Assembly: GCA_026874595.1 (NCBI GenBank)
Contig: CM049319.1
Location: forward strand, 16,831,601 to 16,895,600
Source of the DNA: Sipunculus nudus
Lineage: Eukaryota; Annelida; Sipuncula; Golfingiida; Sipunculidae
Direction: 5' to 3'
Length of the DNA: 64,000 nt
Below are positions 46,851-57,589 of this stretch, one piece after another. Below the pieces are notes generated by a model. That model searched no databases. It was given only the letters and a program-made list of their open reading frames with translations, and was not told where the DNA came from. Within the stretch, counting starts at the first letter, position 1. Each line of letters opens with the position of its first letter. The position numbers were made by a program, and so were the translations under genes.

Positions 46851-47109
46851 TAGTGTGTCTGTGTTTTGTCTTACCTATGATGCCAAGAGGATGAGCGAAT
46901 GCCGTTATGATGAGATCAGCGGCAGCCACGTTAATTATGAAAACGTTCTTGGAAGTTCTGAGGCTCTTTGTGATTATTACTGAAGTCAGAATCAATAGAT
47001 TTCCAAAGGTTCCGACAAAGGATGCCACAGAAGAGATGAACAGATGAGCCACAGCGGCACCTGTATGCTGTGACAGGTATTCAGGTCCTCCATAAGGATG
47101 CATGGTCAT
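40121..47109 (-). CDS. Gene A: melatonin-receptor-like class A GPCR lacking DRY and NPxxY
   Basis: Paralogue of gene B, 17 kb away on the same strand. Joining 47109-46875 to 40818-40121 gives 310 codons with no stop. It aligns with gene B without gaps over residues 1-297. Class A landmarks: N37 (1.50), D65 (2.50), C94 (3.25), loop-2 cysteine C168, W142, P190, CWAP at 247-250 and FR at 293-294. As in gene B the DRY site reads N118-S119-Y120 and the NPxxY site reads N282-F-I-V-H286, so both lesions predate the duplication. The start is ATG 47109 (a second ATG lies two codons on); an in-frame TGA lies five codons upstream, so the frame cannot extend further. The tail ends 13 residues after Y297. 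The 6.06-kb intron is packed with transposons. Ligand and G-protein coupling are unknown; signalling through a standard DRY-dependent mechanism looks unlikely. Confidence 0.87.
41060..41105. repeat. Poly-G insertion in the gene A intron
   Basis: A run of about 13 G preceded by CCGAGGTT, resembling the poly-G family seen at 54-61 kb. Confidence 0.6.
42982..43311 (+). mobile_element. Putative solo LTR in the gene A intron
   Basis: About 330 bp beginning TGTTACAGG and ending TAGTGTTACA. It has a TATAAAT at 43183-43189 and an AATAAA at 43230-43235, followed by a CTTTATTCATTCCCC stretch, an arrangement common in LTRs. Flanks GAATA and GAATC are a weak candidate duplication. There is no second copy in the window. 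Confidence 0.35.
43401..43745 (-). mobile_element. TRIM-like miniature LTR element 1
   Basis: Two direct repeats (43401-43514 and 43634-43745) with ends TGTTACG...CGTAAC surround a 119-bp interior. On the minus strand the interior starts, three bases after the upstream LTR, with TGGGGGCTCGTCC (43630-43618). This equals the 5' part of the primer-binding site for tRNA-Pro. It ends with a purine tract AAGAAGGGGTG (43525-43515) right before the downstream LTR. No coding capacity. The upstream LTR keeps a perfect Pol III B box (GGTTCGAATCC, near 43692-43702) but lost about 40 bp including the A box; the downstream LTR keeps the A box TGGCGAAGCGG but has lost the B box. Confidence 0.65.
43746..44050. 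other. Gene A intron segment with an imperfect inverted repeat
   Basis: 43719-43743 and about 43768-43793 are imperfect reverse complements (CCAATAGC...GTCACCCCA versus TGGGGTGACAG...CTATTGG). They overlap the end of TRIM-like element 1. Nothing else seen. Confidence 0.45.
44778..44836. repeat. (AT)n microsatellite
   Basis: About 59 bp of AT dinucleotide inside the foldback element. Confidence 0.95.
45141..45350. other. GC-rich island within the foldback element
   Basis: A GC-richer block with a C9 run at 45174-45182 and words such as GAGCTCGGGTTGGGATCGAC. Its composition differs from its AT-rich surroundings, suggesting a separate insertion (possibly a SINE, boxes not convincing). The minus frame here has no motif. 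Confidence 0.4.
45659..45699. repeat. (AT)n microsatellite
   Basis: About 40 bp of AT dinucleotide. Confidence 0.95.
46406..46788 (-). mobile_element. TRIM-like miniature LTR element 2
   Basis: Same layout and orientation as element 1. The upstream LTR is 46788-46638 (151 bp, TGTTTCGG...CGTTACA). The interior is 46637-46487 and the downstream LTR runs from 46486 to about 46406 (3' end decayed). Five bases after the LTR the minus strand reads GGGGGCTCGTCCGGGAT (46632-46616), 17 of the 18 bases of the tRNA-Pro primer site. A purine tract AAGAGGGGATG (46497-46487) abuts the TGTTACGGGG start of the downstream LTR. Inside the upstream LTR are a Pol III A box TGGCGAAGCGG and, 32 nt on, a B box with two changes (GGTGCGACTCC), in the LTR's own sense. 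No protein is encoded. It lies within 90 bp of the splice donor of gene A exon 1. Confidence 0.7.
46807..46850. repeat. Compound (AT)n(GT)n microsatellite next to a splice donor
   Basis: (AT)11 followed by (GT)11, ending 24 bp from the gene A exon 1 donor, between the donor and TRIM-like element 2. Confidence 0.95.
46875..47109 (-). CDS. Gene A exon 1 (N-terminus, TM1, TM2)
   Basis: 235 nt, donor ATAG|GTAAGA on the minus strand, phase 1 within a glycine codon. The shared N-terminal pattern P-x-G-G-x-E-Y at residues 5-11 aligns it with gene B from the first ATG. Confidence 0.87.
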
Positions 47110-48120
47110 ATATGTACAAAGTCAACAGGTAACTGACGGTGCTTTGGGGGTCTATCGTATTATCCTAAATACAAGGACGGACTGTATTTGGTAAACGACC
47201 GATTCAGCGGCTGTTGGTACCCTTGTTCCGACAAAAATCCAAAGTCCTTTCAATAATGGCCTGAAAGTATTTCCCAAAGGTGTCATGTCATAAATGTTTT
47301 GATGTGTCAACCTTTTATCTGAGAAAATCAGATAAGTCTACAGGCGTATTGTCTAAGATTTGTTGATCCTGTTCGATATTGCTCCAAATGATGGCCATTT
47401 GAAAAGTGTTCTAGTTCTATCCACAAAAATGTGGCAAAATTCACGTAAAATATCCTACAAGATTAAAAACTTTCCTTTCAAGAAATGTTCGAATCCGGTA
47501 CCATGCCAAGATTTCAAAAATTCGTTCCAATATTAAATGAAACGTACAATTTTCTAATTATCATTCGGTTTCCACTTGTCTCACTTTTTGGTAGTCATCA
47601 ATGTGATTTCATCAACAACAGATCTCCCATGACGAAGCCAACTGGAAATGGATAAGAATATTTATGGAAATTTCAAGTCCCGTTGGTAAAACTGTTTGAT
47701 GGCCGTCGTTTGTGAAGAAGCTCTCCTTATATCATCAATTTTCATTGATTCCTTTATTTAAAAAGGAATATTATTTGTACTTATTCAGTCAACGTCAATG
47801 TTTTGTCGCAACGACACGTTTGACTCTGGTTATCATACAATAGAGATGGTGTTCAGTTAGCACAAAGTGTCTCCCCACAAATCGATAGCATATCAAGTAT
47901 CGGGGACACATGGACGGCAGGGACTGCAGCTAAGAAACTGTTCATTTGTAAGGCGACTGAGGCTCCGATCTCAGCTTCTCAGTAATATTAGCCTTTGCTC
48001 AGGCATTTTACCGCACGTACAGTCGTGCACACACTTGTTGTTGATCTGCTAAGTTACCCTAATCCAATATGCTCATATTACAGTTTATTCAGTCTAATAT
48101 TTAGGTACTTGTGTTTGTAT
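47110..48120. other. Upstream of gene A, no gene seen
   Basis: The start of gene A transcription should lie here or beyond. No convincing TATA box or upstream coding exon. Frame 47867-48052 has no motif. Confidence 0.4.
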
Positions 48121-48124
48121 ATTT

Positions 48125-48800
48125 CACATGTTCTCAGATTTTAAAAATAGTCACATGACCAATATTCTTATGGGCATTCACTGAGGAAACTCAAGTTTTG
48201 GTACTGCTATCCGTTTAGTATTTTAGCTATATTCAAGTAACAACTTCCGTGATATCTGTGGAGAAAAGACTCCTTTGAATCCTTTAACACGCTCCATACA
48301 TTTAACTCCCTATGAAATTAACATAGCCGATATCCACAAATGCATTTCGTAGATACGTGTCACATACCAATGTTTCATCTATGATCAAAACCTAGTGAAA
48401 CATGAATATTCCAGTAATATTTAGAATGCAATATTTTTATGTACATGCTTTTGAATTTTACAATTGTTCACTTTATGTGAAAATTTAGTGCATAATCAAC
48501 ATACCTATGCGCATTCACTGAGTAAATTTGGGTAATGAATTCCCTCAGGTATTTTAGCTTTAACTTATTCAAGAAAATCTTTAATTGATGTTTTTGCAAC
48601 GTGCGCCAGGTGTAAGTTGTTTACATAGCGGATCGATATCCAGAAATACATTTCGTAATAGCTAGGTGTCAGATAAGTGTGTTTGATTTATTATGTAAAC
48701 CTAGTTAAAATATATATTACATTTAAATAAAAACATATATAAATTGTTTACAAAGAGAATATCCACGAATGTATTTCGTACCACCGGTTTAAAATACCAC
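48125..48800. repeat. 306-bp tandem duplication, about 2.2 copies
   Basis: ATATCCASAAATRCATTTCG occurs at about 48330 and 48636, with a third, ATATCCACGAATGTATTTCG, near 48759. GCATTCACTGAG, TATTTTAGCT and AAACCTAGTKAAA recur at the same spacing. Copies are diverged by roughly a quarter. Confidence 0.7.
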
Positions 48801-49940
48801 AGCAACATCTTCAAATTATAAGTTGAGATGTGATGTTTGGTTAACATAAATTATGTGCTTATGCACTATTTCCATCACTGTGCATAGAGCTCCAGCAGAA
48901 GAAAATATTTCATGAAAACATCTAGGTTGATCGTCATATGGTCATTTTCATCCACAAGCTTAAATCACGCGCATGCGCTAAAAGGGAGTTCCGGTTGATC
49001 TCGGGTCAAAGAGCGCTTCTCTACCGTAAGCCAGTCATGCATTCATATCTGAAACCTCTGAGGCAAGGGAGGGATAGCCCCTATATAGTGTTTATAGGCT
49101 ATGGACAAATATTAACTCTGTGTAAGGAATATAATGGAAGATATATTCGGAGGGCTTGTTAAGCGAACGTACCGCAATGTAGTGACCACGAGTTGTTGTT
49201 CCACAACTGTTTTAACAGGTTCTTCCCGAAATAAAGTAGCCATACATTTGTAATCCTGACATAAAACATGAAAACAAAAATGCTCCCGTGTCTATATTGA
49301 TCTTGGTAGGCCGACCAACAATCTATTTAATGGTAAAATACAGTTTCCCCTGAAAATGATAACATATGTGGCCGATCAACCCCATTAATACCATTACTAG
49401 TCTTTAAACATCCATTAGTGACAGAGACTGCTGGTAAACAACCAATCAACCTGTCATGCTGACAGATATGGTGGGTGCAAAACTGTGATCGAGATTAAAA
49501 AAGAAACCGGACCGATTAGTTATCAAGTCGCAGCACGTACCTAACTTATCAAATGCCGAAGATTATTGTGGCAACTACCTGATGAGGTTTGAGCGATTAT
49601 ATTTCAATACTCTTTTTAACCAACCTGTCAGCAACAAGCACTGTAGTTCGGCGGTCTTTTGTGTGCATCAACATTTTTTCTATTCTACTGAACGGATTAT
49701 TAAAAAAAAAAGTCGCACACGATTAGACGCCACCTGCACATTTTCCTACTTTCACATTTAACACTTAGACAATGACATTCTTTTAATTTACATGTACATA
49801 TTTTATATAAAAAATATAAATCTTCCTTTTAAAGAATGCAAGCCTCCGCGATACTCCTAAACTGTGTTGCCTTCATGAGCCCAGGTTCATAAATGACTGT
49901 ACATTTGTGAATATTCCTGAATCCGGATCCTGTGCCGGAT
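48801..49940. other. Intergenic, no gene seen
   Basis: No recognisable exon. Frame 48938-49162 lacks motifs. Confidence 0.45.
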
Positions 49941-49944
49941 ATCA

Positions 49945-50100
49945 CCAAAATCTAATCGATTCTTGATAGGCGGATTCCCGAAATGCCCTGAATATTTCAT
50001 GGGATTCTGTTCATGGTTGCGTGATTTATGTTGTAAACAAACACACAAACACACGCACGAACGGGTATGAACGCATATACCCTCCTGGCAGAATTAAAAG
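49945..50100 (+). repeat. Dispersed repeat, copy also at 56.95 kb
   Basis: GATTCTTGATAGGCGGATTC, GAAATGCCCTGAATATTTCA, GTAAACAAACACAC and GGGTATGAACGCATATACCC follow the same order as at 56950-57095. The second copy reads GAAATGCCCTTAAAATTTAA and GGGGATGAACGCATACCCTC. Confidence 0.7.
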
Positions 50101-50127
50101 TCATAGTGCATTTACGCTCTGTAATCA

Positions 50128-50600
50128 GCGGTTACGCTATACTCAACTATTCGCTCCACTAACCGCTGCACGAAACCGCGGTTGTCCGTCAGGTTTGGCC
50201 ACCAGGTGGTGCTTTTTCTATGGAATTCGCTCCTGCGTAATATATAATCCCGTCGTTTGTATACACAGGATGCAATCGTTACCTTCCAGGACAGTCTCTC
50301 TACTAACTTACTGGTGTGGTCTGGGGTCAGTTAATTATCCCTCACTGCTTGGAAAGTTCCTCTCTTGCAGTGCCGTACGACGAGCTTCGCATGGACACAG
50401 CCATCGTTGTTTACATGCTGAGCCAAGCAGAATTTGTCAACTTTGTTTACACGCTGAGCCAATGATATTTTACCTTACCCAGCATTAGTTTGCTGGGTGT
50501 TTGGCAGCTTGCGAAACCTGAAGAATCCTTTCATTTCTCACAGCGTGTGAGTGGAAGGTCTCCGTGAGGTCACGCGCTATGTTCAGACCGTGAGTGCATC
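50128..50600 (+). mobile_element. Dispersed element, copy 2 (other copy at 11.4 kb)
   Basis: Plus-strand partner of the minus-strand copy at 11421-11905. It starts around AACCGCTGCACGAAACCGCG and ends near CATTTCTCACAGCGTGTGAG...GACCGTGAGTGC. It has a small internal duplication not in copy 1 (two TTGTTTACA(T/C)GCTGAGCCAA-like units at about 50408-50465). The 155-codon frame 50021-50488 that runs into it is fortuitous. Confidence 0.7.
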
Positions 50601-53600
50601 ATGTACACATTAATTCCTCCAACATGCAACGTTTACTTAAGTCTGCCAGACCATTTCTATCGCGGACACATTGTACTGATTCGTGGACCAGTTGTCAAGC
50701 TTCCCAGTGTTTTTTTTCAGATTCGACTTAAAGAATTTACACTTAATATTAATTATAATCTTTTGCCATTTTCGAAGCAATTCCTTTTAAAACCGCTATC
50801 GTCCTCTTATTTAACTTTCAAAATAACAGTGAAATGTGCTAATGCAAACACAATAGCATAATAAAAAAGACAAACTTTAATGATGAATCCACTCTGTTAA
50901 ATGGAAACATGTTAGCTTCGTTTGTATTGTTTATTGAACTGATAAATATGGTGAAAAGAATGTTTAGTTGTTAGTATTTGGTCCTTGTGTTTATGCTTTT
51001 ATTGTTCTGTATTCCACATACATTGTAAAATCACTCTTATCAGTTCAGTTTTATGGGTTTCTAGAGTATCTAAACAATGAACACGTTGTATTTACTTCTT
51101 ATTGTTTTTTATGGAAGTAACCGCCTCCGTTTGTTAATGCTAGCTTACTAAGTGTATTTAACTGAAGAATTAATTCCATTCTGATTTGGACAACATAACG
51201 GGGCGGAAGTACACGTTTTATTCTCATTAATGTCCCGGTATTAACCAGACCCAACGAATCTGCGGGCCCTAGGTGTATAATCGTTCTTATCACTAGGTCA
51301 TATATCGAGGAATCGCAAACGCTTGTAAGTAAAATATGGCCGTAGGGCATGACCTTTCAATGGTCTAATTATTTATTATTTACTTAATATTTGGGTTAGG
51401 CAGGCAAGATGCCGCTAGATCCGACAGCTATGTGGTTCAGGGTTAGTAATTACGGGATTCCCTCCTTATTACCATTTTGAAAGGAAGTTATAATTCCTTC
51501 CAGGTCTTTTTTCCTTACGAAAAGACGACAGCCATGGCAATGCAACCGAGGACGCGCTTTCTGATTGGTTGATATGTTTATAAATACAGTCTTAAAATGG
51601 TGACACCACAAAGGGTATCAAACGTTCAGCCAATCACGGACGTACTTCAAATTTAGCCTAAAGACATGACTGTCGGACCTTGCGACGGGGGTTACTTGCC
51701 TGCCTATCCCAAATATAAAGTAAATAATAAAGAGATTGACCATAAAGTGTGGAAAACGCTTTACAAATGTCAGATAAGTAAAAGTAATAAGTAATGACCC
51801 AGAAAAGTTACCACACTAACCGAAATCTACACAATTCAAGCACCTGTGGTTCAATCGTGCACATGTCGATAAAAACAAAGTCAGTCACATTAAGTGTAGA
51901 CGCTTCGGGGAGGTGTCTCTTTAGATTAAAAAAATATGATCGGCTGAATACTGTGATAATTTTATAATGGATCAATTAGATCCCTAACGATGGTTCTTTA
52001 TGGGGTCAAGTGCAGGCTGATAGTGTACAAAGTGAATACCAGATGGCGCGACCTATATGCCTTTCAAAGACTAGCATTTGAATTTTTTTCTGCGAACATT
52101 TGGGTACTGAGTAAATTGCAGTCATTCACTGATAACATATCGATGAACGAGTATTCACTTTAATACAAAAGGCTTATCTTATCAACAAATAAGATGTGAA
52201 TTTTGAAATATTGGTTTACGTAAGAAGGCTAATTTGTCGATCAGATAATCACATTGAGACAGGTAGCCTGGAGACACAATCATAATAATTGGTTTTGCAC
52301 GTGGTTTATTTGTGCCTATAATTACGGTGCTTAAAAACAATGATACTCAAATTCCATGAAGCTTAATCCGTCACGAATATTTGTGAAATCACAGTATCAT
52401 CTGGATATGACAGATACATTTTTAAGGTTATGTACATTACACTGTCGATCGAAAGTGGATAATATATGGATAGACATGGTATATTTTTGTTACACTTACT
52501 TGAAGTTTTACATACAGGGTGCATTAATAATATAGTAGTTACTAATATAGTAGTTATCACTTGTCGTTAAAGCATGAGAAAAAAATACGTGCCTCATACA
52601 TGAAGATTATACTAATTTTTCGTAAAATCCAGTGTGACATCAATCGTCTTTGATAGAGAATAAAACTTGATTTAAGATAAGAAAACATTCATTGGTCTTC
52701 AGTTCTTGCAATTCATGAAATAAAAATAAATAATACATGAACATAACACAGAACGCTAGTATAAATACTATGCATGTATCAATAAGCATGTAAAAATGAT
52801 AAAACAGATAATTCTGTAGGTAAAACACATAATTCAAAACATTAAATATCTAGAGGGTTGTGAGTTAAAAAAATTTACTACTTTATGGCACAAGAGATTT
52901 TTCTAAGCGAGTAGTTCTGCAGAATGCTATATCCAAGTTTTTACCTGAAGGTAAATACTGAATTCTGAATGTAGGGGATGTAGTATGATTTGGTACATTG
53001 TAAGCACTTTAAATTCTTATCTGAGAATTTCGAATGGTTACTGCAAGCTGCAATTTATTGTCAAATTTTAGGAGAAAAAGTATTTTATACAAAATCATAG
53101 AAAAACGGGTATAGGCAGGCGTTGGTGAAAAAAAGAGTATAAATATTTGCAATATATGGGGTTGCTATTTTCTGGCAGTTCTGACGTAACACTACCCGAC
53201 ATCGTATTGTGTGTGTGTACAGAACGAAGTAGTCTTAATTTACATGTTGATGTGTCGTTACTCCGAGGTGTTTACCTTACTGTCAGAATGCTTAATATAA
53301 TTAATTATGGTTATTGCACGGAATGCATATTAAGTGCCGCTGATTGGAATGTTTAGATCTTATTTTCAGTTTTTGTTTACGTCGGTGCCAATATGATAAT
53401 ATCATTACGCCTGTTTTGGCATCACCGGTATATACAATTAGACAACGTGAGAACATTTTAAAATGTTCACGTTTATACATTCACGTGTAGTTAAGATAGA
53501 ATTTCATGACAAAGGGCCGATAATAAATCAGTAATGAGCGAAATATTGTACACAGGTTTCCGATTCCACATCTGTTTACATAACTGCATTATGAATGAAG

Positions 53601-54105
53601 TATGTATGGACTTGTATATAGCCCTGGGCTGTTTACCTGTAGGTGGGAGCTACGCCTTAGTTTAATAACAGCTGTTGTTATTGATTTAAGGAACGTAAAC
53701 TAAGCGAGTAATGCCAGTTAAGCATATGGAACATTGCTCTGGGATTTTTTACACCAACAAATGTAGTTATATTTTATTATTCTCTGATCAGCGTATCTTA
53801 TTTAGTCTCTTTGTCAGTATGCCTGTTTGTCGATTGCAATATATCTTAAACAAGAGCAGGCTGTGACCTTTGACCTTATCAAGTCTTCTCTGATTTTCCA
53901 GACAACCGACCCTGGGGACTTAGTTCAATTGCTTTATATTCATACCGAAGGCCAGCAAAACCGAGCAAAATACGACTTGTCTCAGCAATAACTCAAAGAA
54001 GTTGGTGATCTCTGATTCATCACTTTAAATATGCGTCAATTTCAAGTGTGCATGGAATCGAACTTAGTCGAAATATCATCGTTAAAACGTTTTAAGAAGT
54101 TTGTT
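50601..54105. other. Intergenic, no gene seen
   Basis: 3.5 kb of AT-rich sequence. Frames at 50601-50861, 51099-51350, 52363-52560, 52640-52837 and 53147-53356 show no domain and no plausible splice partners. Confidence 0.5.
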
Positions 54106-54109
54106 CACC

Positions 54110-54185
54110 GGGCAGTGGCTAGGATTTGTGGAGGGGGGGGGGGGGGGGGAAGCACAAAAGTTTAGGATTAGGGGGGGGGGTAAAA
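54110..54185 (+). repeat. Poly-G repeat copy
   Basis: GGGCAGTGGCTAGGATTTGT followed by G17 (54133-54149) and a second G10 run at 54171-54180. First of several such copies in the right part of the window. Confidence 0.75.
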
Positions 54186-54764
54186 TGACTGAAGCATGGT
54201 AGTTGCACAGGGTCCGATGATCGCGTGTAAAACTAAAATGCGGGGCAATTTGCATGAACTATCTGGCCAATATGAGAAGTACCAACTAGCCGATACCATA
54301 TTCCGATCGCGATTTAAACGTCACGCGACAAAAATCGATCTAACATGCTCCAGGCTTTATAAAAAATCAATGTGATAGGTTAACTAAAAAATATATAACA
54401 GAGCTGATTATCAACAAGTGATGGCGAATGTGTGGATGATAAATACAATAACCTCGCCCTTAACTTAAAGAAGATACATTTTTGACTTTTGTTCATTTTA
54501 TCATGCTATTAACACAAGCAGGCGACGTTACGAAACTGTTCTCGTGACGTAATCAGGGTCCCTTTGTTGCGTCGAGGTACATATTTCTTGCGCACACACA
54601 ATGACCTTTAACTTGTTGTCATTCATACACATTATATTTGTTCGTGTGCACATCCATTGACTTTTAACCTGTGGATATTCTAACACATTATATATATCAT
54701 GCTACATGCAATCAATATTTAAGAACATTCATTGAATATATCTACGATTTTAACCAAAGGCGAA

Positions 54765-54824
54765 GGCGTGGCAACCGGGGGGGGGGCAATAGTGTTGCCC
54801 CCCCCCCCCCCCCCCCCCCCCCCC
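54765..54824 (+). repeat. Poly-G/poly-C inverted repeat
   Basis: G10 (54777-54786), then CAATAGTGTTG, then C27 (54798-54824). CAA/TTG and the runs pair to a 13-bp G:C-rich stem with a 5-nt loop. Confidence 0.9.
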
Positions 54825-54962
54825 ATTATTTGTTGGCCTTATATAACTGCTTCATTAAAAAAAGCAATAACAGACATCTGATCTTTGGATTCTGAAGATG
54901 GAATCAACCTATTTCTTTGAATTCATCATCACCCGAAATTGAAATATACATGAGTTTGCTTG

Positions 54963-55110
54963 AAATCAACAATTATGTGAGTTATTTTTTAAACTGACAA
55001 CTATGCGAGTCATTTTGAAACTGACAACTTCACAAGTCGTTTTTGAAATTGACAAATATTCGGGTCGTTTGCTAAACTGACAAATATACGGGTCGTTTTG
55101 TAAATTGACG
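54963..55110. repeat. ~28-bp tandem repeat, about five copies
   Basis: Units of about 28 bp with consensus GGTCGTTTTGAAACTGACAA plus ATATACG; CTGACAA recurs near 54994, 55021, 55049 and 55077. Confidence 0.8.
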
Positions 55111-56780
55111 TGTAAAATAGACACGCGAAACCACATTTGGTTTCCGAATAAAAACTATTTACGGCAGGTAGTGTATAGGTCGTTTGATGTAAGTTACAGA
55201 ACTAAAATGTTCAACTGTACTGCAACCTACATACTTGAAAATTAACAGCAAACTCGAAATAGACTAACATAAAGGTCAATATGCATAATTTTGTGCAGAG
55301 ATTGTTTCTGGATATTACACATGAGGTGGGGCAGGGTTTCTGCGACCCCTAAATATTGGCTGGTGAACTGACATTTTCACCCAGAGAAAGCACTTGAAAA
55401 TTCCCACGAAAGTTTCTGTATTTTAGCCTATTAATTTGCCTAGTATGCCTACATGTCACAGAATTGTCCATTAGTGTACTGACAACATCGCATTTTCTCT
55501 TTAAGATGTCTTATACTTAATAACCGTAGATATACAAGAAGGAAATTAAATCTTATCGTCAGTGCTTTTACAGCTTGGCAGATTGTCTCATTAATTAAAG
55601 GAAAAGTTTACGCCCTATTTCCTGCATGCGCTTTCGGCGATTTCTGCCGATCGTAACATCACATTTGATTGATTTTATGGCGTCAATTCCAAAAGTTCCG
55701 CAGTTAAAAATACTCTGCTCTGAGCTTAAATACAGCCGGAGCCAGCACCTTGCAGACTGTAGTACTCTTGTCTGATATCGATATATCTCTTCAGCAAATA
55801 ACATGTGACGTTAGACTGCATAATTACTAAGGAATGTCACTATATACAGGCATCCTCTATTGGTCCATTGATTTGACCTTGTCAGCCAAGTACTCACTTG
55901 GATACCTTTCGAATATGCGTTCGGTTCGGAACCTTGCCGCGGCATTTGAGTCTACGGATAAAAATGGCTAGAACGCGAAAGTCAAGCAAGCCAAATGAAG
56001 GTCATGGCCGTTACATTCTGGACAATACACATGCGTATTTTAGGATTCATCCGTGGTTTGAAACGAGAGAAATTCTGTGGAACCACGATGAGTCACTTCA
56101 TGTCAATAGATCATCAGTGAATATCAGTTTGAAACATCGCGCCATTAGTATTTACTTTATACATGTACTGAAAATGTCGTACTAAAAATGTCGTCCGCGG
56201 ACTATTTTACAGCCATAAAATAATATGAATGAACTGAATACTGCTTTACTGCGGGTGTGATTAACTCTGTCCTCGGCGTTGCGTCTTTCCACCGATCACG
56301 GAACGTAATTGGTGCCGACATTTATCATGCTTGACACCGTCGGTCAACTTTTCATGGGATCTGAGTGCAAAAGAAAATCTCCTTTCAGATTTTAAATCAA
56401 GGCTTCCGTTCGTTGCAAATATTCTCGTCTATATATGCAAGCATCGACCTTGATGAAAATAGGGCCAAGTGGGCTGCTAAACTGCGTAATATCCCCACCA
56501 GTGAGCAAAGACCGAGAGCGGTAGAACAATATTTCAAACTTAGTTCAAAGAACAAACTTTCAAATTTGTAAAAGATTTGTTAGATAACTAAAAATGTGTA
56601 AATTCAGGGATATTTTTATTTAATTGATAAAACAATATATCAAGTCACCAAAGAAAATTGCCTGGACGATTGGAAAATTAGATGAGACTAAAAAATGTTC
56701 CAACGCCTATGCTTAAAACCACAAACCATTAACAGTTGCAATGTGCATGCACTATCATATAGTAACCTTAATAACTTCCG
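55111..56780. other. Intergenic, no gene seen
   Basis: Frames 55595-55804, 55898-56185 and 56365-56571 have slightly less biased composition than neighbours but no recognisable domain or paired splice sites. I do not call them. Confidence 0.4.
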
Positions 56781-56790
56781 TGTTAATGAG

Positions 56791-56810
56791 TGGGGGGGGG
56801 GGGGGGGGGC
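56791..56810 (+). repeat. Poly-G run
   Basis: About 18 G after GTTAATGAGT, then CGGCTG. Probably another copy of the poly-G family. Confidence 0.7.
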
Positions 56811-56949
56811 GGCTGTTGTGGGATGCTGTCAAAACCGTGTTTGCATTCACTTATTTAGCCCATATTACAAGGTCGACTTATGCTTAAGTTGCTGTTCATT
56901 TGTATAATTCCTTGATTTACGTTCCGTCATCCTGATCATGAGCCAAATC

Positions 56950-57100
56950 AACAACAAACTCTAACTGATTCTTCATTGGCGCATTTTTGAAATGCCCTTA
57001 AAATTTAATGAGATTATGCAATTTAGCTCATGATTACCTGTGTTAATACGTGAACAAACACACATAAACGGGGATGAACGCATACCCTCCTCGCGGAGGC
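56950..57100 (+). repeat. Dispersed repeat, partner of the 49.95-kb copy
   Basis: CTGATTCTTCATTGGCGCAT, GAAATGCCCTTAAAATTTAA, GTGAACAAACACAC and GGGGATGAACGCATACCCTC in the same order as at 49945-50100. Confidence 0.7.
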
Positions 57101-57589
57101 AACGATCAACTACCTGTGTATCAATCCGAGGTGGGGATACTGTTTCTTGCATGGGTAGCACGACACAGCTCAAAGACAGTCTCCCCATCAACCCGTTTTA
57201 TCAACTGGTCCCCATTTGATCAAATACCTTTTTAAATTCGGTTAAACAATACGACCTTAATTGAATGTACTTATATACGAGTTGTTTTTGTACTGTCTTT
57301 TAATGGATTATATAGTTGGGTAACCCTTTGTATTGTTGCTTGCATGGCTTTCATATCACGATGTTTTATATTACAGCCTCTGGTCTTTGGCATTGATACT
57401 AGTTATGTCATAGACTGTATTAACTTTAATCTAGTATTGACTTTATGGCTGTGACAAAAGAACAATACCGTGAAAGGATTGGTACTTATCACATTAGACA
57501 ACGTACACGGTCGATGAAACAAATAGCATATCTAGTCCATACATAACTGCAGTCCTGCTCCATTATATATTTTAGTAAAAGCTTTGTGA

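Noticed and set aside
46471-46983. 170-codon plus-strand frame, the longest outside the receptors
   Set aside because: It crosses TRIM-like element 2, a microsatellite and the antisense of gene A exon 1; its sequence includes the translated AT/GT repeat.
50021-50488. 155-codon frame
   Set aside because: It runs from one dispersed repeat into another; the homologous copy at 11.4 kb does not keep the frame.
53864-53876. TGACCTTTGACCT, a perfect direct-repeat-1 nuclear receptor site
   Set aside because: A single occurrence far from any gene; expected occasionally by chance and not part of a repeated pattern.
55898-56185. 95-codon frame with mixed composition
   Set aside because: No domain, no flanking splice sites in phase with another exon, no paralogue in the window.
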